A DNA stretch of 64,000 nt, taken from CAWBCI01 sp963787195 (GTDB lineage: Bacteria; Bacteroidota; Bacteroidia; Bacteroidales; JAGOPY01). Each line of letters starts with the position of its first letter. Position 1 is the stretch's first letter. The position numbers and the translations under genes are program-made. Below, piece after piece: positions 1 to 8,313 of this stretch. The stretch lies in contig CAWBCI010000091.1 of NCBI GenBank assembly GCA_963787195.1, positions 1 to 64,000 on the forward strand, given 5' to 3'. The notes below the pieces were generated by a model, which was not told the origin of the DNA, did not search any database, and saw only the letters and a list, made by a program, of their open reading frames with translations.

Positions 1-727
1 GGAGCATCGCCAGGAGCGTGGGCACCACCGGCAGGCCCGTGACCCCTTCGGCCACCGCCCGGTTCAACACCGCGTGGGGGTAGGTGAAGCCGCGCTCCAC
101 CACCACCGTGGCGCCCACCGCGAACGCCATGAGCACCTGGTAGAGGCCGTAGTCGAAGGAGAGCGGGAGCACCAGGAGGAGGACGTCCTCGGGGACGTTC
201 TCCAGGTAGGTGAGGATCGACCGGGCGGCGAAGCGCATGTTCCGGTGGGTGGACATCACGCCCTTGGGGCTCCCGGTGGAGCCCGAGGTGTAGATGAGGG
301 CGGCGAGGTCCTGGTCGATGTGCCGCTTGGGGGGCGGGGCGTCCGCCCGGTCGCGGAAGGCGGCGAGGAGCCCGTCGAGGCCCGCGAGGCGCTTGCCGTC
401 GGCGCCCACCGGGTCCTCGGGGTCGCCGGCGACCACCACCGCGAGGAGGTGGGGCGACGAGCGCCCAGGCCCCGGAGGTGGCGGTGAGCCTTCTGGGGTC
501 GGTGAACAGCGGGGTGGCGCGGGTGTCCTCGAGGAGGTAGGCGAGGCGGTGGCTCTTGGCCGTGGGGTTGACCATCACGAAGGTCGCCCCGGCCTTGAGG
601 GTGGCGAAGATCGCCAGCACCGCGTCAACGCGTTCTCCAGGTGGATGAGCACCCGGTCGCCCGGCAAACCCCCAGGTCCTGGAGGCCGTGGGCGAGCGCG
701 TTGGCCCTCGCCTCCACCTCGGCCGAA
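1..727 (-). pseudogene. Partial, frame-broken AMP-dependent acyl-CoA ligase fragment (GC-rich foreign end)
   Basis: Reverse-strand translation of about 20-300 gives an ANL-superfamily stretch with the phosphate-binding P-loop LIYTSGSTGSPKGVMSTHRN, followed by a region ending in LPVVPTLLAML. Further upstream (about 480-725) other frames give VLAIFATLKAGATFVMVNP, then HRLAYLLEDTR and SAEVEARANALAHGL, which belong to the N-terminal part of the same family. At least two or three frame changes are needed to join the pieces, so as it stands it is not a working gene. Base composition is strongly GC-rich and unlike the rest of the window. The reading is a fragment from a high-GC organism, probably joined by mis-assembly and carrying indel errors. 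Family assignment is firm; substrate is unknown. Confidence 0.7.
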
Positions 728-832
728 ACAACCAAGGACAACCAGGCTATGTTAGCCGTGTTCAAAAAGCTGGGATTTGATTTGAATTACAACCAGGATA
801 GTACTGTAAGTATTTCGAAGGACATCAATTAA
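722..832 (+). CDS. 3' end of a GNAT-type acetyltransferase (partial)
   Basis: The frame ending at the TAA at 830-832 reads ...TTKDNQAMLAVFKKLGFDLN..., which matches the usual last part of a GNAT domain (a DN..M....KLGF segment before the final strand). The N-terminal part is missing because the sequence switches to GC-rich foreign DNA near 722-730. In Bacteroidota such tails occur on stand-alone GNATs and on GNAT domains fused to acetate-CoA ligase subunits; the fragment is too short to choose. A good intrinsic terminator follows 20 bases after the stop, consistent with a real gene end. Confidence 0.55.
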   Translation, partial: AETTKDNQAMLAVFKKLGFDLNYNQDSTVSISKDIN

Positions 833-852
833 TTCCGGATAATAAAGTTCTG

Positions 853-886
853 AGCCGGCTGAAATATACCCAGCCGGCTTTTTTTA
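853..886 (+). terminator. Intrinsic terminator after the GNAT tail
   Basis: Nine-base perfect arms (AGCCGGCTG at 853-861 and CAGCCGGCT at 871-879) with a 9-base loop, followed by a run of seven T. It lies directly downstream of the partial acetyltransferase. Confidence 0.85.
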
Positions 887-929
887 TGCCGTAAACAAGC
901 CTGTATATTATTTAGGTCTGCTTTTAAAA

Positions 930-1508
930 TCAGGCAGTTACAAGAGCATCAATCTGAAAGCAAAGATCATTGAAAATATCATCAATGCTTCCCACACCTG
1001 TTACTTCCCTCAATAATCCATTGTGGTTGTAAAAATCCAACAAGGGCCTGGTTTGCGAGTAATATACCTGCAGCCTGTTCCGGATTATCACTTCGGTATC
1101 ATCCTTGCGGCCTTCCAGTTGGGCCCTTTTCAGAAGGCGGGTTACGATTTCTTCCTCATCAACCTCCAATGCAAGGACCCCATTAATCTGTTCTTTTCTT
1201 TCCTTCATGATTTCATCCAAATCCATGGCTTGCCGAATAGTCCTTGGAAAGCCATCGAATATGCAACCTTCTTTGTCCTGGTTGCAGATTATGACCGATT
1301 TGAGGATGTCCAACAATAAATCATCCGGAACCAGATCTCCTTTTTCTATAATAGCCTGAACTTTTAACCCGAGTGGGCTTTTATTTTTTATTTCATTTCG
1401 AAAGATATCACCGGTTGAAATATGCCTCAAATTATATTTCCGGGCAATTTTGGCCGATTGTGTACCTTTCCCCGAACCGGGAGGACCAAATAAAATTAAA
1501 TTTAACAT
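930..1508 (-). CDS. adk: Adenylate kinase
   Basis: Cytoplasmic phosphotransferase interconverting ATP + AMP and 2 ADP. The 192-residue product begins MLNLILFGPPGSGKGTQ, so the Walker A loop is at residues 8-16; STGDIFR (AMP site), FDGFPRT and a short LID segment (LLKRAQLEGRKDD) without zinc cysteines follow. This is the short-LID form. The ATG at 1508 is preferred over a start 14 codons upstream because the core strand starts immediately after it and the upstream residues (LRSEINLPKPFEP) are not family-like. A -7/-33 promoter pair lies about 40 bases upstream. The gene converges with the partial acetyltransferase and is divergent from the DUF4271 gene. Confidence 0.95.
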   Translation of the reverse strand: MLNLILFGPPGSGKGTQSAKIARKYNLRHISTGDIFRNEIKNKSPLGLKVQAIIEKGDLVPDDLLLDILKSVIICNQDKEGCIFDGFPRTIRQAMDLDEIMKERKEQINGVLALEVDEEEIVTRLLKRAQLEGRKDDTEVIIRNRLQVYYSQTRPLLDFYNHNGLLREVTGVGSIDDIFNDLCFQIDALVTA

Positions 1509-1547
1509 AGGCTCAAAAGGTTTTGGTAGGTTTATTTCTGATCTTAA

Positions 1548-1582
1548 CAAAGATAAAAAAGTCCGTCAAAAACAAAAACAAA
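1548..1582 (-). promoter_or_regulatory. Bacteroidota-type promoter of adk
   Basis: On the minus strand a TATCTTTG -7 box (1548-1555) with a TTTG -33 element (1579-1582), 23 bases apart, matching the TTTG / TAnnTTTG pattern of Bacteroidota. The adk ATG is 39 bases downstream. Confidence 0.6.
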
Positions 1583-1650
1583 TTTTCATTAATTTTGACA
1601 TTCGATTTTAGGGTGGTAAGTTCCTGCTTCCCAAATAATATTCTAGCTGC

Positions 1651-2508
1651 ATGTATTTCCCTGCAAATTTGTATAGTAATTCAGATACGATCTATATTCC
1701 TACCAGGGATGCTGTCAGCATATTTCCATCCAATTATGGCTGGACTTCTCATTTAATATCTCCTGCAAAAGATTCACTTATAAAAGCCAATTTGAATCCC
1801 GGCCGTTTTATTACTGCTCATTCAGTAGTAAAAAGTATTGAACCTCAACCCATAAGACCTCCCAGAGAAGATTGGTTTTTCGCAGTTGTATTGCTGGGAT
1901 TCATCCTTTTGACACTTTCCAAGTACTTTTACGAAAAGAGGTTGAGACTTTTATTTTCATCAATTTTCAGCAGGCCGGCAGCAAGTCAGCTTATGAGAGA
2001 AGGTGGCCTGCCAGGCCATCAGAGTTTCATACCTCTGCTTGCAATCTATATTATTTCGGTGACTTTATTTTTTTACAGCCTTGTGCGCTTTTTCACACCA
2101 GGTCCAGAAACTCTTGGTCAGGAGTTGAGCATTTACGGGCTAATCCTGGTAGGATTTATAGTCTTTTTCTTCTTAAAAATATTCCTTATAAAAGTCAGTG
2201 GATTTGTCTTTAAAAATGAGAATACAGCTTCTGAGTATATCCAGAATATTTATATCTATAATTTATTCATGGGGATCCTTATCCTTCCCCTCTTACTTTT
2301 GATAGAATACTCATACCAGGAGGTCTTTATTTATATTACTCTGATTGTGTGTGGATTGATATTATTTAACCGTTTTTTCAGGGGATTAATCATTGGTTTG
2401 TCGGATACAAAATTTTCTTTGTTTCATTTATTTTTGTACCTTTGCACCCTTGAAATTTTGCCCTTGATCTTCATCGCAAAATTTTTTGACAAATATTTTT
2501 TCTCATAA
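1651..2508 (+). CDS. DUF4271 membrane protein
   Basis: Integral membrane protein of 285 residues, recognised as DUF4271 from its architecture. A hydrophilic N-terminus of about 75 residues is followed by hydrophobic segments near residues 76-92, 132-150, 165-185, 210-225 and 230-245, and one near the C-terminus. The motif region HLFLYLCTLEILPL near the end is typical of the family. Function is not established. It sits directly before the uroporphyrinogen-III synthase-like gene, 15 bases apart, an arrangement common in Bacteroidota that suggests joint transcription. The start at 1651 is uncertain because no clear ribosome binding site is visible. Confidence 0.75.
   Translation: MYFPANLYSNSDTIYIPTRDAVSIFPSNYGWTSHLISPAKDSLIKANLNPGRFITAHSVVKSIEPQPIRPPREDWFFAVVLLGFILLTLSKYFYEKRLRLLFSSIFSRPAASQLMREGGLPGHQSFIPLLAIYIISVTLFFYSLVRFFTPGPETLGQELSIYGLILVGFIVFFFLKIFLIKVSGFVFKNENTASEYIQNIYIYNLFMGILILPLLLLIEYSYQEVFIYITLIVCGLILFNRFFRGLIIGLSDTKFSLFHLFLYLCTLEILPLIFIAKFFDKYFFS
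2437..2444 (+). promoter_or_regulatory. Possible internal promoter (-7 box) for the hemD-like gene
   Basis: TACCTTTG inside the 3' end of the DUF4271 gene, 80 bases before the next start. A TTTG at 2418-2421 is only 15 bases upstream, shorter than usual, so this is tentative. Confidence 0.35.
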
Positions 2509-2523
2509 GGCATAAGGGAAAAA

Positions 2524-3324
2524 ATGGTTGTTAATACTGAATGGAAAAACCTAAATAAAGGAACTCAAGTGAAAGAATTGAACATTCTGGTATCTCAACC
2601 ACAACCGGCTGATCTGGAAAAATCACCTTACGGTGATCTGGCTAGGAAATATGGTGTAGTCATTGATTTCCACAAATTCATTAAGGTTGAGGGTGTCTCC
2701 TCCAAAGAATTCAGGCAATTCCGGATTAACCTGCTGGACTACTCTGCTGTCATTTTCACAAGTCGAAATGCTGTCGACCATTATTTCAGACTTGCTAAAG
2801 ACCTGAGGGTTGAAATTCCACATACAATGAAATATTTCTGTATTTCAGAATCTACTGCATTCTATCTGCAAAAATATGTACAGTACAGGAAGCGGAAAAT
2901 ATTCCATGGAAAACAAAGTTTCGATGATTTGATGGAAATCATCCGCAAACACAAGGAAGAAAAATACATCCTGCCTTGTTCGGATATACATAAGGCAAGC
3001 ATGTCGAAGGTCCTGGATGAAAACAATATAAATTATGACAAGGGTATTTTTTATAAAACTCTTGCCAGCGATCTTTCGCATCTGGACATCAAGAAATATG
3101 ACATGCTGATCTTCTTCAGTCCTTCAGGAGTGACTTCCCTTTTCAAGAATTTCCCGGAATATCAACAGAACAGCACTATTATTGGCGCCTTCGGGCCCAC
3201 GACTTCCAAAGCTGTGAAAGAAGCCGGAATGAATCTTGATATTGAAGCTCCTTCAAAATCCGCTCCATCGATGACTATGGCTATTGAAGAATATCTGACC
3301 AAATCCCAAAAGAAATCCAAGTAA
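2524..3324 (+). CDS. hemD: Uroporphyrinogen-III synthase-like protein
   Basis: Predicted cytoplasmic enzyme of tetrapyrrole synthesis that closes hydroxymethylbilane to uroporphyrinogen III. The 266-residue product shows the HemD two-lobe pattern: LNILVSQPQP at the start, YSAVIFTSRNAVDHYF (first lobe), then YDMLIFFSPSGVTSLFKNFPE and IGAFGPTTSKAVKEAG (second lobe), which are the usual conserved strands and glycine turn. The family is poorly conserved, so the match rests on these motifs. It follows the DUF4271 gene and precedes rnpA, the common Bacteroidota order. The ATG at 2524 leaves a 15-20-residue leader; an in-frame start nearer KELNIL is possible. Confidence 0.8.
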   Translation: MVVNTEWKNLNKGTQVKELNILVSQPQPADLEKSPYGDLARKYGVVIDFHKFIKVEGVSSKEFRQFRINLLDYSAVIFTSRNAVDHYFRLAKDLRVEIPHTMKYFCISESTAFYLQKYVQYRKRKIFHGKQSFDDLMEIIRKHKEEKYILPCSDIHKASMSKVLDENNINYDKGIFYKTLASDLSHLDIKKYDMLIFFSPSGVTSLFKNFPEYQQNSTIIGAFGPTTSKAVKEAGMNLDIEAPSKSAPSMTMAIEEYLTKSQKKSK

Positions 3325-3416
3325 AACTGTCCGGAATTGTCTGCTTACTTTCCCGGACCATACTGAATTTAATGACAAGCACTTAGCAAATTGCCATTGA
3401 CCATCTGAATTGCTGT

Positions 3417-3821
3417 ATGTCGGCATATACATTTACAAAAGAGGAACGGCTTTACCGGAAAAAACTCAGGGATAAACTTTTTCGGGAAGGAAAGTCCATT
3501 TACATACACCCTTTCAAAATCTATTATATTCTCCATCAGCAGAGGCCTGAAGATACTTACCCTGCCAGGGTTTTATTCAGCGTGGGGCGGAGGAATTTTA
3601 AACTTGCCAGTGACCGCAATCTCATAAAGAGGCATCTCAGGGAAATTTACCGTTTGAATAAAACCGGGTTTTATGATTTCCTCCTCCAACATAAAACAAA
3701 TTGCCTCCTGGCTATTATTTACACTTCCAATACTTTTCTACCTTATAAACAAAGTGAACAAAAAATAATTAGCATGATAAAGCGTTTAATGAAGGAAATC
3801 CTTCAAAAGATTGAACAATAA
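3417..3821 (+). CDS. rnpA: Ribonuclease P protein component
   Basis: Protein subunit of RNase P, which helps the catalytic RNA trim tRNA 5' leaders. The 134-residue product begins TFTKEERLYRKKLRDKLFREG (substrate-binding helix region), contains RVLFSVGRRNFKLASDRN, and has the family signature RNLIKRHLREIYR (the RNR motif) at about residues 75-90. It is basic throughout, as expected. The gene lies between the hemD-like gene and the S41 protease rather than next to rpmH, which is usual for this phylum. Confidence 0.92.
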   Translation: MSAYTFTKEERLYRKKLRDKLFREGKSIYIHPFKIYYILHQQRPEDTYPARVLFSVGRRNFKLASDRNLIKRHLREIYRLNKTGFYDFLLQHKTNCLLAIIYTSNTFLPYKQSEQKIISMIKRLMKEILQKIEQ

Positions 3822-3859
3822 AGCCTAAAATTTGTATCGTAGAGATAAAATATAATTAT

Positions 3860-5557
3860 ATGAAAGTTATCAGTAAGCTATTTAATTTACTGCTCATTCT
3901 GGTTGTCCTATCAACCTTTGAACTGCAGGCCCAGACAGATAATAATTTTGAGATCTCCAAAAATCTCGACATATATTCTTCCGTCCTTAAAGAACTTAAT
4001 AAAAATTACGCTGACCAGATTAATCCGGGACAACTCACCCAGGATGCGCTGGACGCCATGCTTGAATCGCTGGATCCTTATACCGTTTATATTCCCGAGT
4101 CCAGGGCCGAAGATTATAAGCTCATGACAACCGGCCAATACGGCGGTATAGGAGCGCTTATACATCAGAATGGCGACTACGTAATTATTTCAGAACCTTA
4201 TGAGGGATTTCCTGCCCAGAAAGCAGGCCTGAAAGCCGGTGATAAAATCCTGGAAATTAATGGGACTTCCATGAAAGGGAAGACGACTGAAGAAGTCAGC
4301 AATATTCTCAAAGGTCAACCCGGAGGTGAAATAGACATGTTGATTGAAAGAGACGGGGAAGCTCAACCCATCGATAAGAAAATTGTAAGAGAAGAGATCA
4401 AAATCCCCAATATTCCATATTACGGGATGGTGAACGACCATATCGGCTATATCAAGTTGCTGAGTTTCACACAGAACGCGGGGAATGAAGTAAAAAAGGC
4501 TTTCCTGGACCTGAAAGACAATCATGACCTTAAGGGCATTATCCTGGACCTGAGAGGCAATGGAGGAGGCTTGCTGAATGAGGCTGTAAATATCACGAAT
4601 GTATGGGTGGATAAAGGACAGCTGATCGTGAGCACCAAGGGTAAATCAGGGAGCAAGGACCAGGACCATTTCACGCGCTATCCGGCTGTGGATCCGGATA
4701 TCCCGCTGGCCGTGCTGGTTGACCGCGGAAGTGCTTCCGCATCAGAAATCGTAACAGGTTCGATACAGGACCTTGACAGGGGCGTTATCATAGGACAACG
4801 TACTTTCGGGAAAGGACTGGTGCAGAATATAGTGCCCCTTCCATACAATGCACAGATCAAGATCACAGTGGCCAAATATTATATCCCAAGCGGCCGTTGC
4901 ATACAGGCGATAGACTATTTCCACCGGGATGCCAACGGAGATCCCGAGAAAGTGCCGGATTCACTTATCACTGAATTCAAAACCAAAATCGGACGTCCTG
5001 TCTTTGACGGTGGCGGCATAGAACCAGACATTGTCATGAAGCCGGAAAATTTTAGTAAAATCGCTCAAATCCTGGTCACCAAATTCCTCCTCTTTGATTT
5101 TGCCACTAAATACGCCGAGGAGCATAAAACTATTCCCCCACCTGATAAATTCAACATCAGCGATGAGGATTACAATGAACTCATTGCCTTCCTGAAAGAT
5201 AAGTCTTACGATTATAAAACAAATAGTGAGGAAGCGCTTGAAAAGCTGAAACAAAGTGCGGAAAAGGAAAAATACTTTGATTCGATTAAATCTGATTTTA
5301 CTGATCTGAAGGATAAAATGATGCATGATAAGAGCGAGGACCTGATCACATACAAAGATCAGATCAAAGAATTGCTAAAGGATGAAATCGTGTCAAGATA
5401 CTATTACCAGACGGGAAGGATCATAGCATCTTTGAATAATGACCCGGAACTGAATAAGGCGATCAATGTCCTGGAAGGAAGGGAAACCTACCTGGCTATC
5501 CTGGACGGAACACTTAAACCCAGTTCTGATATAAAAAGCGATAAGGTCAGTGAATAA
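3860..5557 (+). CDS. ctpA: S41 family C-terminal processing peptidase
   Basis: Exported serine protease of the CtpA/Prc type, which trims C-termini of envelope proteins. Of 565 residues, about 1-25 form a signal peptide ending FELQAQ; a PDZ domain spans roughly 90-175 (GGIGALIHQNGDYVIISEP, GLKAGDKILEING); the S41 core follows with DLRGNGGGLLNEAV, RGSASASEI and RTFGKGLVQ. The Ser/Lys dyad is most likely S293 and K318, 25 residues apart as in characterised homologues. The last 150 residues are charged and helical. The gene follows rnpA by 38 bases and is probably transcribed with it. Confidence 0.92.
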   Translation: MKVISKLFNLLLILVVLSTFELQAQTDNNFEISKNLDIYSSVLKELNKNYADQINPGQLTQDALDAMLESLDPYTVYIPESRAEDYKLMTTGQYGGIGALIHQNGDYVIISEPYEGFPAQKAGLKAGDKILEINGTSMKGKTTEEVSNILKGQPGGEIDMLIERDGEAQPIDKKIVREEIKIPNIPYYGMVNDHIGYIKLLSFTQNAGNEVKKAFLDLKDNHDLKGIILDLRGNGGGLLNEAVNITNVWVDKGQLIVSTKGKSGSKDQDHFTRYPAVDPDIPLAVLVDRGSASASEIVTGSIQDLDRGVIIGQRTFGKGLVQNIVPLPYNAQIKITVAKYYIPSGRCIQAIDYFHRDANGDPEKVPDSLITEFKTKIGRPVFDGGGIEPDIVMKPENFSKIAQILVTKFLLFDFATKYAEEHKTIPPPDKFNISDEDYNELIAFLKDKSYDYKTNSEEALEKLKQSAEKEKYFDSIKSDFTDLKDKMMHDKSEDLITYKDQIKELLKDEIVSRYYYQTGRIIASLNNDPELNKAINVLEGRETYLAILDGTLKPSSDIKSDKVSE

Positions 5558-5621
5558 GTTTCAGATCTTAGATCTATCAGCGGGCAGCTTAGGCCCGAAC
5601 ATCATTATGTGATTTTATTCG

Positions 5622-5629
5622 TATCTTCG
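5622..5629 (+). promoter_or_regulatory. -7 box upstream of cdd
   Basis: TATCTTCG, a one-base variant of TAnnTTTG, 21 bases before the ATG at 5651. Its position fits a short leader. Confidence 0.4.
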
Positions 5630-5650
5630 CTCCAATCAAAAAAGGACCTG

Positions 5651-6139
5651 ATGAAAATCCAGAATATCGTCCTGCAGTATGAAGACTATGAATCGGAAGA
5701 AGAGCTAAAAGCGGAAGACCGGGAACTTCTTCAGGCTGCAGTTAAATCAACTATGGCGGCATATGCCCCTTACTCTCATTTCAAAGTAGGCGCAGCAGTA
5801 CGCTTAAAAAACGGAAGCATTTTCACTGGCAATAACCAGGAAAATATAGCTTATCCCTCCGGGCTGTGTGCCGAACGGGTAGCACTTTTCTACGCACAAT
5901 CGCAGAATCCTGATATAGCTGTTGATGCAATTGCAGTATCAGCCCGCTCCAGTGACTTTGAAATTGACCAGCCTGTAACACCATGCGGTTCATGCCGGCA
6001 GGTTATTGCAGAATATGAGAACCTGCATAAAAATCCGATACGAATAATAATGGGAGGGCATGAGGGACAGGTACGTGTTGTAAATGGTATAGAAAATTTG
6101 TTACCTATGTTGTTTTACCTGGAAGAACTCAAAAAATAA
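5651..6139 (+). CDS. cdd: Cytidine deaminase
   Basis: Pyrimidine salvage enzyme deaminating (deoxy)cytidine to (deoxy)uridine. The 162-residue product has the zinc site of the tetrameric class: C73-A-E75 in PSGLCAERVALF, with E75 the proton shuttle, and P-C112-GS-C115-RQ. SHFKVGAAVRLKNGSIFTGNNQEN is the substrate-binding region. I chose the internal ATG at 5651 rather than the upstream open frame because the preceding residues fall in the -7 box and leader. The N-terminus is about 25 residues longer than in minimal enzymes, as often seen in Bacteroidota. Confidence 0.93.
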   Translation: MKIQNIVLQYEDYESEEELKAEDRELLQAAVKSTMAAYAPYSHFKVGAAVRLKNGSIFTGNNQENIAYPSGLCAERVALFYAQSQNPDIAVDAIAVSARSSDFEIDQPVTPCGSCRQVIAEYENLHKNPIRIIMGGHEGQVRVVNGIENLLPMLFYLEELKK

Positions 6140-6218
6140 TGCTTGAGATTCTCATTAAGTTTCCAGTTTCAGAATCTGAAGGCATCCCGGTGAAAATTCA
6201 AGTATCAATATTTCCTGA

Positions 6219-6608
6219 ATGGAACTGATTTCAACAAAAATATGCAAGACCAGTGATATAGGGGTGAATGATAACCTTTTCGGAGGAACTATGCTTTCAT
6301 GGCTGGATGAGGCCGGTGGAACCATGGCTGCCCTGATTTGTTGTACACCTAATATGATCACTCTCAAGGTTGATGAAGTCCTGTTCAAGGAACCTGTAAA
6401 AGTGAAAGATCATGTTCGTATTTACGGAAAAGTAGTGAGAATAGGAACCACATCCATCTCCCTCCAGCTCGAAGCCCGGCGATTCAATTTTGTAAAGCAC
6501 CGGGAAGAACTTGTGGTCTCCACTAAAGCTACATATGTTAAGGTAGATGAAAATGGAAAATCACTTCCCATCGACCCGGATATCAGAAATAAATTTAATC
6601 ATTCATAA
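6219..6608 (+). CDS. Hotdog-fold acyl-CoA thioesterase
   Basis: A 129-residue single hotdog domain. The segment NDNLFGGTMLSWLDEAGG at about residues 18-35 matches the YciA/acyl-CoA hydrolase pattern (N-x-fGG...D-aG), including the catalytic-type Asp. It is followed by the strands ITLKVDEVLFKEPVKVKDHVRIYGKV and TSISLQLEAR. The predicted reaction is hydrolysis of acyl-CoA to free acid and CoA; chain-length preference cannot be read. Ten bases separate its stop from the ChaN-like gene, so the two are probably co-transcribed. Confidence 0.85.
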   Translation: MELISTKICKTSDIGVNDNLFGGTMLSWLDEAGGTMAALICCTPNMITLKVDEVLFKEPVKVKDHVRIYGKVVRIGTTSISLQLEARRFNFVKHREELVVSTKATYVKVDENGKSLPIDPDIRNKFNHS

Positions 6609-6618
6609 AAAATTTCAC

Positions 6619-7488
6619 ATGAAGCTCAAGTACTTTTCAACAGCCCTGTTATTCATGTTTTTAACAGCTATGAAGTCGGATAAACCGGCTTACCAGTTCT
6701 TCACCACTGAGGGGAAAGCAACGAATTATGAAAAAGTCCTCAAAGCAGCAGAGGGAGCTGATATCGTCCTTTTTGGAGAAATGCACGATTCCCCTATTTG
6801 CCACTGGCTGGAGCTGGAACTCACCAAAGATCTCTTTGCAGATAAAAAAGACAATCTGGTCATGGGGGCTGAAATGTTCGAAGCCGACAATCAGTTAATT
6901 CTTTCAGAGTACATGAGCGATAAGATCAGCGAGCGGAGTTTCGAAGGAGAAGCTAAACTCTGGAAAAATTATAAAACTGATTATAAACCCCTTATAGAAT
7001 TTGCCCGGAAGAATAAGATCCCATTTGTAGCAACGAATGTTCCAAGACGATATGCGGCTTTGGTGAACAAGGAAGGTTTCGAAGGACTCGAAAGTCTTGA
7101 CCCGCAAGCTAAAGAATATCTCCCTCCCCTACCCATACCTTATGATGGGGATTTACCCGGATATAAATCGATGCTGGAAATGATGGGAGGCTCTTCTGCT
7201 CATGCTTCCGCGAACCTCCCGAAAGCACAGGCCATTAAGGATGCAACTATGGCATATTTTATACTGAAGAATTGGGCTCCCGGACAGACATTTATCCATT
7301 ATAACGGTTCCTATCACAGCGAAAACAATGAAGGGATAATCTGGTATCTGAAACATTCCAACCCGGATCTGAAAATAATAAGCATAGCCTCTGCAGAACA
7401 AGCCCAGATCGAAGAACTTGACTCTGCCAACACAGGAAAAGCCAATTTTATTCTTGCAGTTCCAGAAGACATGACCAAAACAAACTGA
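6619..7488 (+). CDS. ChaN-like (DUF399) exported protein
   Basis: A 289-residue member of the ChaN / haem-binding-uptake (Tiki-like) superfamily. After a hydrophobic N-terminal segment (MKLKYFSTALLFMFLTAMKS), key motifs are VLFGEMHDSPICHWLELEL (GExHD), GAEMFEADNQ, IPFVATNVPRRYA and FIHYNGSYHSENNEGIIWYL. In known members these Glu and His residues line a metal/haem or hydrolase-like site; ChaN itself binds haem, so a role in iron or haem handling is inference. No lipobox cysteine is visible here, unlike classic ChaN lipoproteins. The ATG at 6619 is chosen because it gives the signal-like start. Confidence 0.8.
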   Translation: MKLKYFSTALLFMFLTAMKSDKPAYQFFTTEGKATNYEKVLKAAEGADIVLFGEMHDSPICHWLELELTKDLFADKKDNLVMGAEMFEADNQLILSEYMSDKISERSFEGEAKLWKNYKTDYKPLIEFARKNKIPFVATNVPRRYAALVNKEGFEGLESLDPQAKEYLPPLPIPYDGDLPGYKSMLEMMGGSSAHASANLPKAQAIKDATMAYFILKNWAPGQTFIHYNGSYHSENNEGIIWYLKHSNPDLKIISIASAEQAQIEELDSANTGKANFILAVPEDMTKTN

Positions 7489-7496
7489 TCAGGGGG

Positions 7497-8261
7497 ATGT
7501 TATCAAAAAACCAGATCAAGTACGTTCATTCATTAAAACTTCCTAAATTCAGGGAAGAACATGGGGAATTTGTAGCAGAAGGGGTAAAACTTATAGGCGA
7601 ATTACTCGAAAGTTCCTGGACCATCTCCAGAATATTCGCCATTCCTGAATGGATATCCCGGAATATTGAAAAGATCAGGGAAAAAGAGATCGATTGCCAG
7701 GAAGTGGAAGAGAATGAGCTGGAAAGACTCAGTCATCAGAGCAATCCGAACCAGGTTTTAGCCACTGTAAGGATACCACTTACAGATCCGGAAAAAATGC
7801 AGATACCGGAATCAAAAGTGCTGCTTCTGGATCGTATACAGGATCCGGGAAATTTAGGTTCTATTATTCGTACTGCCGACTGGTTTGGCATCCGTACTAT
7901 CATTTGTTCACCCCATACGGCCGATATTTACAATCCTAAAGTGATACAATCAAGCATGGGATCCTTTATCAGGGTCGGGATATATTATATGGATCCTACG
8001 GTATTTCTGAAAAGATTACCTGCTTCCAGAAAAGTCTATGGCACCATGGCTGAAGGAGAAAATATCTACCACCTGGAATTAGCCCGGGATGCGGTCATTA
8101 TCATTGGAAATGAGTCCAAAGGTATTTCTGAATACCTCTTTCCTTATATCACTCAAAAGATAGGGATACCGGGAGCTGTAGCGGGAGCCGAATCCTTAAA
8201 TGCTTCCGTAGCTGCCGCTATAATCTGTTCCGAATTTAACAGGCAATCCATGGAACAGTAA
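7497..8261 (+). CDS. TrmH/SpoU-family RNA 2'-O-methyltransferase
   Basis: A 254-residue SPOUT methyltransferase that would methylate a ribose in rRNA or tRNA using SAM. The N-terminal part (GEFVAEGVKLIGELLESS) is the RNA-binding substrate domain. The C-terminal trefoil knot carries motif 1 LLLDRIQDPGNLGSIIRTADWFG, motif 2 VIIIGNESKGISEYL and motif 3 IPGAVAGAESLNASVAAAI. The exact RNA target cannot be read; RlmB-like and TsnR-like enzymes share these motifs. The ATG at 7497 follows AGGGGG and lies 8 bases after the ChaN-like stop, so it belongs to the same transcription unit. Confidence 0.9.
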   Translation: MLSKNQIKYVHSLKLPKFREEHGEFVAEGVKLIGELLESSWTISRIFAIPEWISRNIEKIREKEIDCQEVEENELERLSHQSNPNQVLATVRIPLTDPEKMQIPESKVLLLDRIQDPGNLGSIIRTADWFGIRTIICSPHTADIYNPKVIQSSMGSFIRVGIYYMDPTVFLKRLPASRKVYGTMAEGENIYHLELARDAVIIIGNESKGISEYLFPYITQKIGIPGAVAGAESLNASVAAAIICSEFNRQSMEQ

Positions 8262-8274
8262 TACAAAAATCAGC

Positions 8275-8282
8275 TACTTTTG
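8275..8282 (+). promoter_or_regulatory. -7 box upstream of the NqrM-like gene
   Basis: TACTTTTG, a perfect TAnnTTTG match, 31 bases before the ATG at 8314. Confidence 0.5.
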
Positions 8283-8313
8283 TAATCTAATTTAATACTT
8301 ATTATTAATTCAG

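Noticed and set aside
1..727. GC-rich segment as horizontally acquired DNA
   Set aside because: Multiple frameshifts in a conserved domain and position at the extreme end of the window fit a chimeric or error-prone contig end better than transfer.
74..755. Plus-strand open frames rich in Gly, Arg, Val and His
   Set aside because: They are antisense shadows produced by high GC; the reverse strand gives the recognisable ligase motifs.
641..832. 63-codon open frame crossing the composition break
   Set aside because: Its first half is the antisense frame of the GC-rich ligase fragment; only the last ~35 codons are a real GNAT tail.
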